Of a DNA stretch of 5,104 nt, positions 1 to 5,104 are shown in pieces. The stretch lies in NCBI GenBank assembly GCA_946886805.1, contig CAMPJM010000343.1:1-5104 (forward strand), read 5' to 3'. The position numbers and the translations under genes were made by a program. The DNA comes from an uncultured Flammeovirgaceae bacterium. GTDB taxonomy: Bacteria > Bacteroidota > Bacteroidia > Cytophagales > Cyclobacteriaceae. The notes beneath the pieces were generated by a model. The model ran no database searches and had not been told where the DNA came from. It saw nothing but the letters and a program-made list of their open reading frames with translations. Within the stretch, counting starts at the first letter, position 1. Each line of letters starts with the position of its first letter.

Positions 1-862
1 ACCTGAAATCAACAGTAGACCTTACCTTTTGCCCTTCATAGCCATCGGCAATTGTTCTGTTTAAAAGATGCGCTGCATAATCCGGAAGATTCTGAGGTAA
101 TCCGGGAAGCGGTTCTGCTTTTGCCAGAAAACTTGTTGAGGAATCCATAACTTCTTTCTTGACAAGCTTATCCAGCAACCTGTTTCTCTTCCTCTCTAAA
201 AACTTACTGTTTTTGCCAGGATAAATTAATGAAGGGCTGTTGGGAAGAACCGCTAAAGTTGCGCATTCAGACCATGATAATTTTTCGGGTGGCCGTCCAT
301 AATACCGCCAGGCAGCCGCAGAGAGGCCCACTACGTTCCCACCAAATGGAGCATGGGCAATATACATCCTCAAGATCTCCTCCTTTGAGTGCTTGAGTTC
401 CATTTTGGTGGCTATTAAAATTTCCAGTAGTTTTTCACCAATGGTTCTTGGTTGATTTTTTCTAGATAGCCGTACAACCTGCATGGAAATAGTACTTCCA
501 CCCCTTTTTATCTCATTTTGCTCCAAATTTTGGACTAAAGCTTTCCAAAGCGAGATCGGGTTCACACCAAAATGCTTGTAGAAATATTCATCTTCAAAAT
601 GTAAAATGCATTGGATGAATTTATCGGGGATTTCGTCTGATGGAGGAAACCGCCATTGTCCATCCGCAGCAATTCTGGCTCCCAATAATGTTCCATCCCT
701 GGCTTCTAATACGGTAGCATAGGGTACATTTTTAAATGATGGTTCGGGAAGAAAAAGATATACAATCAACAAGGCTCCCATGAAAAGCAAAGCAAGCTTC
801 CAGGTTTTTGAAACCCTTAGAAACGGTTTGTTTTTGAGATAGTGTTTGATGTTTCTGGTCAA
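1..862 (-). CDS. pbpC: Penicillin-binding protein 1C, N-terminal part (GT51 transglycosylase), cut by left edge
   Basis: This is a bifunctional class A penicillin-binding protein that polymerises lipid II into glycan strands at the outer face of the inner membrane. About 287 codons are visible. The translation shows a short basic cytoplasmic tail, a membrane anchor around residues 22-38, then the GT51 motifs in order: FEDEYFYKHFGV (89-100, with the catalytic Glu in ED), RGGSTISMQ (120-128), GEKLLEI (142-148) and KEEILRMYIAHAPFGGN (160-176). The APFGGN stretch and the following AAAWRYYGRPPEKLSW / LAVLPNSPS segment are typical of the 1C subclass rather than 1A or 1B. The transpeptidase domain, and the C-terminal domain usual for PBP1C (roughly 770-800 residues in all), lie off the window. 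The start chosen is TTG at 860-862, the only usual start codon that keeps the basic tail and complete anchor; the first ATG (779-781) would begin inside the anchor. The frame is closed upstream by a stop at about 890. The gene diverges from the small acidic gene at 1145. Confidence 0.93.
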   Translation of the reverse strand, partial: MTRNIKHYLKNKPFLRVSKTWKLALLFMGALLIVYLFLPEPSFKNVPYATVLEARDGTLLGARIAADGQWRFPPSDEIPDKFIQCILHFEDEYFYKHFGVNPISLWKALVQNLEQNEIKRGGSTISMQVVRLSRKNQPRTIGEKLLEILIATKMELKHSKEEILRMYIAHAPFGGNVVGLSAAAWRYYGRPPEKLSWSECATLAVLPNSPSLIYPGKNSKFLERKRNRLLDKLVKKEVMDSSTSFLAKAEPLPGLPQNLPDYAAHLLNRTIADGYEGQKVRSTVDFR

Positions 863-906
863 TTCCTGATTGCTTAAGCTATATTTGTAAAATTAAGAAC
901 AATTTT

Positions 907-936
907 TAAATATAAGTTTTTGCAAAGTTCTCAAAA
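907..936 (-). promoter_or_regulatory. Putative Bacteroidota-type promoter for pbpC
   Basis: On the minus strand, TTTTG (932-936) is followed after 17 bases by TATATTTA (907-914). This fits the known Bacteroidota pattern of a -33 TTG/TTTG and a -7 TAnnTTTG, with seven of eight -7 positions matching. A transcript would begin near position 900 and leave a leader of about 40 nt before the TTG start at 862. The region is very AT-rich, so a chance match is quite possible. Confidence 0.35.
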
Positions 937-986
937 GTCGTAAAGCACCATTTTTCGACAAAAAAACTGGACTATCAGTCAATTAT

Positions 987-1019
987 TTGTACTAATTGTA
1001 CTAATATTTAAAAATATTA
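987..1019. repeat. Tandem 9-bp repeat followed by AT palindrome in the divergent intergenic region
   Basis: TTGTACTAA occurs twice back to back (987-995 and 996-1004). The second copy overlaps a perfect 8-bp inverted repeat, TAATATTT (1002-1009) with AAATATTA (1012-1019), separated by two bases. The cluster lies between the divergent pbpC and acidic-protein genes, about 50 bases upstream (from the pbpC side) of that gene's putative -33 element and about 125 bp before the ATG at 1145. Paired sites in such a position can be operators, but no regulator is encoded nearby and the sequence is low complexity. The repeats are seen directly; a regulatory role is only a guess. Confidence 0.4.
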
Positions 1020-1144
1020 CATGAATTTTAGGTTTTTTTAGCCTGTATTAAAACATCTTTTGCAAGACTTTAGTAAATAAGTAAAAAGATTTATTAATTA
1101 GCACAATAATTAAAAATCAAGAACCAAGCTTAAGCTATCTATTA

Positions 1145-1495
1145 ATGAAAAACGACAAACTCAGGGTGATAAAAGATTTTCAAAAGCTGGATGAAAATAT
1201 TCAACAACAAATCAAATTGACCTATCCCTATGGTTTCAATCAACATTTAATCCGGTTTACAAACAAAGAAGGTAAACTGGTGAGTGCACTTCCTTTTGAA
1301 ACAGATGATAAATATTATCTGGTCAGGATGACAAATGTGGAAGCCAAACAGATTATCGAGGATGATAATGACTACGATGACGAGGGGAATTTAAAAGAAG
1401 AAATCAAAGATGAATACGAAGACAAATATTCTGATTTAGATTATATGCATAATAGCTTTGGAGATGGAGATGACGATGCCAGTGATGACGATTGA
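1145..1495 (+). CDS. Small conserved acidic protein of unknown function (Bacteroidota-type)
   Basis: This 116-residue cytoplasmic protein has no signal peptide or membrane segment. It has two parts. Residues 1-71 look like a compact folded domain with regular hydrophobic spacing (RVIKDFQKL, LIRFTNKEGKLVSALPFET, YYLVRMT). Residues 72-116 form an acidic tail in which 22 of 45 residues are Asp or Glu, ending in DDDASDDD. From memory, similar small proteins with the pattern of a short folded head plus D/E-rich tail are common in Bacteroidota and are sometimes annotated as 'DNA primase' without real support; I would not carry that name over. The tail could bind cations or basic proteins, or mimic nucleic acid, but nothing here decides between these. 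The ATG at 1145 is the natural start; there is no Shine-Dalgarno site, as is usual in this phylum. It is followed by 128 bp of non-coding sequence before the transporter gene. Confidence 0.82.
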   Translation: MKNDKLRVIKDFQKLDENIQQQIKLTYPYGFNQHLIRFTNKEGKLVSALPFETDDKYYLVRMTNVEAKQIIEDDNDYDDEGNLKEEIKDEYEDKYSDLDYMHNSFGDGDDDASDDD

Positions 1496-1623
1496 TAATT
1501 AAAAATCAACTTGTTCATTAGCGGAGAACATTGCAATATGCGTTCCTTTGGTGAACATGTTTTTCAAGCTGAATAAATCATCCCTGTTAAAATCTTTGAG
1601 TAAACTCCCTATTTAAATAAAAC

Positions 1624-2544
1624 TTGAATTATACATCTATTTTTGGTGCAGCACTTGTTTTTGCAGGTGCTGTTCTTTTTTCTGCTAAAGCAATTTTTGT
1701 AAAACTAGCTTATCAACACGCAATTGATCCGGTATCTTTGTTGACCTTACGAATGCTTATTTCCTTGCCATTCTTCCTCATCATTGGGTATTTTACTGGT
1801 AAGAAAACAGAAACGATAGCGCTGCAGCAAAAGGAATGGGTTTACTTAATTCTATTGGGAATGGTGGGGTATTATTTGGCAAGCTTGTTTGATTTTCAAG
1901 GGCTGCAATACATTACAGCAGGTCTGGAACGGCTTATCTTATTTGTTTATCCCACAATTGTAGTAGTAATATCGGCTTTTTTGTACAAAAAGCCCATCAA
2001 AAAAATACAGTATTTTGCCCTTCTCACAACATACATAGGTATTTTTATTGCCTTTGCCTTCGATGTGGATCTTCATACGCAACCAAATATTGGATTGGGG
2101 GCATTCCTTATCTTTTTAAGTGCACTTGCCTATGCGATCTACCTGGTTGGGAGCGGTAAAATGATACCGAAAGTAGGTACGATCAGATTTACAGCCTATG
2201 CTATGAGCTTTTCGGCTTTAGCTATCATTATTCATTCCTACTTCTTCAACGGTCTCGATATATGGAATTTTAGCACCGAAGTATACATTATCTGTACATT
2301 GATGGCCGTTTTTTCGACGATTATCCCATCTTTTTTAATATCCGGAGGAATAAAAATGATCGATTCTGATAATGCCTCCATAGTAGGTAGTGTTGGTCCG
2401 GTTTCAACCATCATATTGGCCTATATATTTTTGAACGAAACAATCTCTGTTAGTCAGATAATAGGGACCGGCTTTGTACTAGCCGGTGTTTTAATAATCT
2501 CCTTAAAAAAGGATTCGGCAGATGTAAATAAAATCAGTAAATGA
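1624..2544 (+). CDS. EamA-family (DMT superfamily) inner-membrane transporter
   Basis: This 306-residue protein is built as two EamA repeats (about residues 9-146 and 157-294) with ten predicted helices near 5-25, 37-57, 72-92, 98-120, 128-147, 156-176, 188-208, 219-240, 250-271 and 277-294. The length and helix count match the drug/metabolite transporter superfamily. The last two helices carry the family signature: a GPV start of helix 9, LNETIS in the loop, then QIIGTGFVLAGVLII in helix 10. The basic C-terminal tail (KK at 295-296) fits the cytoplasmic side. Members export or import amino acids, nucleobases, sugars or drugs; the substrate cannot be read from the sequence. The start is TTG at 1624: an in-frame stop lies just upstream at 1618-1620, and the next in-frame ATG (residue 44) would remove helix 1. 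It is followed by a convergent gene with 111 bp between them and no clear terminator. Confidence 0.92.
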   Translation: MNYTSIFGAALVFAGAVLFSAKAIFVKLAYQHAIDPVSLLTLRMLISLPFFLIIGYFTGKKTETIALQQKEWVYLILLGMVGYYLASLFDFQGLQYITAGLERLILFVYPTIVVVISAFLYKKPIKKIQYFALLTTYIGIFIAFAFDVDLHTQPNIGLGAFLIFLSALAYAIYLVGSGKMIPKVGTIRFTAYAMSFSALAIIIHSYFFNGLDIWNFSTEVYIICTLMAVFSTIIPSFLISGGIKMIDSDNASIVGSVGPVSTIILAYIFLNETISVSQIIGTGFVLAGVLIISLKKDSADVNKISK

Positions 2545-2655
2545 AGGAGGTTTTGACTCTGAACAGCAATGTGAATGGTTTAATTTAAAAATTCAATAAA
2601 ACACATTTAAAAGACTGATCATCAACTATTTAAATCAACTTATAATTGAATCTAT

Positions 2656-3870
2656 CTACTGCAAAGCTTCATAAAATTTTATTGCAGCATCTGGCAATTT
2701 ATCTCTTCTGCTTTTCAGGATTTCAATATGTTCTTTGCCCACTAATTCATAAATTTCAGGAGGATAATTCTTAAATGCCTTTTCTATAATCGAATCAGAG
2801 AGTCTTTGCTTTATAAATTCTGCTTCGGCAATAAAGAGATCTATGTCTTTCAGATTTCCTAAAATGCTTTCATCCAGTTTTCTTGAATTGGAGGTCAATG
2901 CTTCTACGTTTTCAAAATGCGAGGTAAAGGATTGAAATTTTGGATTTATCATAAGTGCGACAAAACTCAAAAAGCCTTCATTGAACTTATAAAAAGCCAT
3001 ATCCCTATCTTTAGGTATTGGTTGGTATATTTTCTGACCGTCCTTATTAACCAGCCCCCACTCCCATTGTCCTTCGTGCCTGTCCCAATCGTTGATAAGG
3101 ATATCAAAAAGACGACATCTTAAAAACATGCTGGTGTCAATGGCAATGCCCTTTGCCTTTGCTTCTTTCATCATTACTTCTGTGTCCAGGATGCTAAGGG
3201 CCTTATTAAAAACAGGGGAATTAACCCAGGTTTCATCTGGCTTTTCTTCAATGATGGCCAATCTACCAGCCATTGCATTGGCAAATTCTTCGTCCATACT
3301 GGGATCATAGGGAACAAAAACGAGCAATGGATTGGAGTGCATGATTCCAACCGCCTCCGCTAACGTGGGGACCACCAGCGACGCATATGGATTTAGAGCG
3401 GCCACCTGATCTCTAAACATAACCCGAGCGTACGAATATTGCAGCCATGCTGGTAAGGCTTTTGACTGATCTTTATTAACAGACCGAAGGTCATACGCCT
3501 TTCCTTCCGTTGAAATCATATCCATACCAATGGTTTGCATTCCACCACCTAAATTTTCTCCTTCCAAGCCTCCGTACAATGATTCTTTATCAAAAACTTT
3601 TACTTTTACGGGCCTTGCCCATAACGATCTGTATTTCTCTCCATAAAGCGCCAAATGAAAGCCGCTGCGTCTATAATAATCACCTGCACTTACAGCAATA
3701 GAGTCTGGAATTTTATCGATATCAAACTTCTCAAGGGCATTGTTCAACCTAATTTCATCCGAAAAAGCCTGTCGTTCTTTGTGATTAAACAGATTGGGCA
3801 ATACAAAAAATAATATTCCAATAAGGACTAATACGCTCACTGTCCATTTGAATAATGGAGATTTAACCAT
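2656..3870 (-). CDS. Membrane-anchored protein with putative atypical kinase-like fold
   Basis: This 404-residue protein has no name I recognise. Residues 1-8 are basic, residues 9-27 form one hydrophobic helix (signal anchor), and the rest is soluble, so the main domain should face the periplasm. Visible motifs in order: a Gly-rich turn (GGGMQT, 108-113), LRSVNKD (128-134), a conserved-looking hinge LAEAVGI...NPLLVFVPYDP (170-190), FDILINDWDRHEGQW (255-269) and YQPIPKDRDMAF (282-293). DxDRH followed some 25 residues later by DRD recalls the catalytic loop and metal-binding site of Fam20C, HipA and CotH-type kinases. From memory the same LFDxLIxDWDRH...PIPxDRD stretch occurs in long Bacteroidota proteins annotated as metallophosphoesterase/outer-membrane proteins; this would be a stand-alone version. 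Kinase activity is inference, and an inactive relative or a structural role is possible. The ATG at 3870 precedes the basic residues and is a natural start. It lies 113 bp downstream of the DUF885 gene on the same strand. Confidence 0.8.
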   Translation of the reverse strand: MVKSPLFKWTVSVLVLIGILFFVLPNLFNHKERQAFSDEIRLNNALEKFDIDKIPDSIAVSAGDYYRRSGFHLALYGEKYRSLWARPVKVKVFDKESLYGGLEGENLGGGMQTIGMDMISTEGKAYDLRSVNKDQSKALPAWLQYSYARVMFRDQVAALNPYASLVVPTLAEAVGIMHSNPLLVFVPYDPSMDEEFANAMAGRLAIIEEKPDETWVNSPVFNKALSILDTEVMMKEAKAKGIAIDTSMFLRCRLFDILINDWDRHEGQWEWGLVNKDGQKIYQPIPKDRDMAFYKFNEGFLSFVALMINPKFQSFTSHFENVEALTSNSRKLDESILGNLKDIDLFIAEAEFIKQRLSDSIIEKAFKNYPPEIYELVGKEHIEILKSRRDKLPDAAIKFYEALQ

Positions 3871-3938
3871 GAATTTTTCTTAAACTATTCGATTACTGTG
3901 AAATATAAGTCCATACATCGGGATTTACGAAACGCAAG

Positions 3939-3946
3939 CAAACATA
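3939..3946 (-). promoter_or_regulatory. Perfect TAnnTTTG -7 element upstream of the kinase-like gene
   Basis: The minus strand reads TATGTTTG here, an exact match to the Bacteroidota -7 consensus, in the gap between the DUF885 stop (3984-3986) and the ATG at 3870. It would give a leader of about 60 nt. No TTG/TTTG lies at the usual 17-23 base distance upstream; the nearest TTTG is 28 bases away. This weakens the call. If it is real, the kinase-like gene can be transcribed separately from DUF885. Confidence 0.28.
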
Positions 3947-3983
3947 TAGTAAATGCCACTAATATCCGTGCCATCAAACATTA

Positions 3984-5104
3984 TCAAGCTTTGTTATTTT
4001 TTTGTTCCTCTTTTTTTACCCATCTATTGACTTTCCTAGACAAGACTTCCAGGGGAAGGTTTCCGCTTTCCAAGATAACATTATGAAAGGCCTTAATATC
4101 AAATTTGTCGCCCAATGTTTCTTTTGCATGCTCTCTTAATTCAATTATCTTTAATTGACCAACTTTGTAAGAAAGAGCCTGACCAGGCATAGCCATATAC
4201 CTTTCTATTTCTGATGTTATACTTTCTTCTGATTCGGCCTCATTCTCCAAAGAATATTGAATTGCCTCCTCTCTGGTCCAACCTTTTGCATGGATCCCGG
4301 CATCTACTACCAACCGGATGGCCCTGTGCATCTCAGCGCTTAACATTCCAAAGTACTGATATGGATCATCGTATAAGCCTAATTCTTCTCCCAAAGACTC
4401 ACAATATAAGGCCCATCCTTCGCCATAGGCACTGTAATATAACGTACGTCTAAACTCAGGCAGATTTTCGTTTTCCTGTTGCAGACTTATCTGGTAGTGA
4501 TGTCCCGGGATAGCTTCGTGCAAGAATAAAGATTCATCAGAAAAAGTATTGTAAGTTTTAGCATCAGGGACCGGAACATAAAAAATACCAGGCCTTGTTC
4601 CATCGAGAGATCCGGGATTATATTCAGCACTGGCAGAAGATTCACGAAATGCTTCGGTTCTTCGTACCTCAAAAGGAGTTTTTGGAACCAAATCAAATAA
4701 TTTTGCAAGGTGAGGCTTCATTTTATCATGAATAGCGTTAAAATTAGCTACTACTTGGGCGGCAGAATCATAGGGCATAAGCTCCTTTCTTTCTCTGACA
4801 TGGTTGAAAAAAGCTTTTAGATCACCTTCAAAACCCACTTCGCTTTTAATTTTTTCCATTTCTGCCAAAATTCTTGCAACTTCATTTTTTCCTAATTCGA
4901 AGATTTCATCCGCAGTCATATCAGTAGTTGTAAACTGTTTGATCTTGAATTGATAGTATGCATCTCCACCAGGTAAGGCAGATGCCCCTGCCGTTTCCCT
5001 ACTCTGAGGCAGATATTCGTTGACAAAAAAATCATGAAGCTTTTTAAAAGTGGGAATAACATTTGCCACTATCATCTTTTCATAAGCAATGGTCAATTCT
5101 TCCT
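3984..5104 (-). CDS. DUF885-family putative zinc metallopeptidase, C-terminal part, cut by right edge
   Basis: About 373 residues of the C-terminal part are visible; family members are usually near 560-610 residues, so roughly 200 N-terminal residues, probably with the export signal, are off the window. The reading frame stays open to the edge (preceded by Glu-Glu), so the TTG at 5094-5096 is not the true start. Counting from that TTG, hallmarks are YLPQSRETAGASALPGGDAYY (28-48), FLHEAIPGHHYQ (191-202), YGEGWALYCE (224-233), HAKGWTREEAI (269-279) and YMAMPGQALSYKVGQ (300-314). HEAIPGHH plus the downstream GEGWALYxE Glu look like a metallopeptidase-type zinc site, spaced HExxxxH rather than the classical HExxH. 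The family is known as a conserved, often exported or lipoprotein-type protein; its substrate is not settled. No defect is seen in the visible part. The protein ends in a Lys/Glu/Asn-rich tail (361-370). Confidence 0.9.
   Translation of the reverse strand, partial: EELTIAYEKMIVANVIPTFKKLHDFFVNEYLPQSRETAGASALPGGDAYYQFKIKQFTTTDMTADEIFELGKNEVARILAEMEKIKSEVGFEGDLKAFFNHVRERKELMPYDSAAQVVANFNAIHDKMKPHLAKLFDLVPKTPFEVRRTEAFRESSASAEYNPGSLDGTRPGIFYVPVPDAKTYNTFSDESLFLHEAIPGHHYQISLQQENENLPEFRRTLYYSAYGEGWALYCESLGEELGLYDDPYQYFGMLSAEMHRAIRLVVDAGIHAKGWTREEAIQYSLENEAESEESITSEIERYMAMPGQALSYKVGQLKIIELREHAKETLGDKFDIKAFHNVILESGNLPLEVLSRKVNRWVKKEEQKNNKA

Larger units (their letters stand above)
863..1144. other. 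AT-rich divergent intergenic region without genes
   Basis: This 282-bp gap between the two divergent genes contains no ORF of credible length and no tRNA-like or hairpin-with-T-tract structure. It holds the putative pbpC promoter and the small repeat cluster listed separately. No clean TAnnTTTG element with a correctly spaced TTG was found on the plus strand for the gene at 1145. Confidence 0.7.

Noticed and set aside
1492..1509. TTGAT/ATCAA inverted repeat at the stop of the acidic gene, as a terminator
   Set aside because: The stem is only five AT-rich pairs with no T-tract after it.
1538..1576. ATG-started 12-codon ORF before the transporter gene
   Set aside because: Too short, with no supporting signal; it could be a leader peptide but nothing indicates this.
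1585..1605. AATCTTTG near 1592-1599 as the -7 element of the transporter promoter
   Set aside because: The first consensus base is missing and no TTG lies at the right distance upstream.
2544..2588. AAGGAGG (2544-2550), a perfect Shine-Dalgarno core, followed by TTG at 2553 and an 11-codon ORF
   Set aside because: The spacing to TTG is only two bases, the ORF is tiny, and Bacteroidota rarely rely on such sites; most likely chance.
2591..2651. ATTCAAT (2591-2597) and ATTGAAT (2645-2651) as a bidirectional terminator between the convergent genes
   Set aside because: Seven AT-rich pairs with a loop of nearly 50 bases would not form a stable terminator hairpin.
2917..3701. Several plus-strand ORFs of 60-75 codons inside the kinase-like gene
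   Set aside because: They are antisense to a well-supported coding frame and show no domain or plausible composition.
3898..4708. Short ORFs overlapping the DUF885 gene on both strands (3898-4086, 4214-4453, 4487-4708)
   Set aside because: The DUF885 frame carries all family motifs; these are shadow frames.

Overview
The window looks like a piece of chromosome from a Bacteroidota bacterium, probably a Cytophagales- or Flavobacteriia-like marine or soil lineage. The evidence is low-GC DNA, genes without usable Shine-Dalgarno sites, TAnnTTTG-like -7 promoter elements, and two gene families (the small acidic protein and the DWDRH/PIPKDRD protein) that I associate from memory with this phylum. 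The phylum call is inference; no RNA gene or phylogenetic marker is present.

Layout, left to right. Positions 1-862 (minus) hold the N-terminal third or so of penicillin-binding protein 1C, with a membrane anchor and a complete-looking GT51 transglycosylase domain; the transpeptidase part lies beyond the left edge. A 282-bp AT-rich divergent intergenic region follows (863-1144), with a plausible promoter for pbpC and a small tandem-repeat/palindrome cluster. Position 1145-1495 (plus) is a 116-residue protein with an extremely acidic tail. Position 1624-2544 (plus) is a ten-helix EamA/DMT-type transporter that starts with TTG. Facing it is a 404-residue membrane-anchored protein (2656-3870, minus) whose DWDRH and PIPKDRDMAF motifs resemble the catalytic centre of atypical (Fam20C/HipA/CotH-like) kinases. 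Upstream of that, on the same strand and cut by the right edge, is the C-terminal part of a DUF885-family protein with an HEAIPGHH putative zinc site (3984-5104).

How the genes work together: there is little sign of a shared pathway. PBP1C builds peptidoglycan glycan strands, the transporter moves an unknown metabolite or drug across the inner membrane, and the two right-hand products probably act outside the cytoplasm. The only possible operon is DUF885 followed by the kinase-like gene. They are 113 bp apart and a separate promoter-like element lies in the gap, so co-transcription is uncertain.

There is no mobile element, CRISPR array, tRNA, rRNA or recognisable riboswitch. I see no convincing new multi-gene system. 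The most interesting single gene is the extracytoplasmic kinase-like protein.
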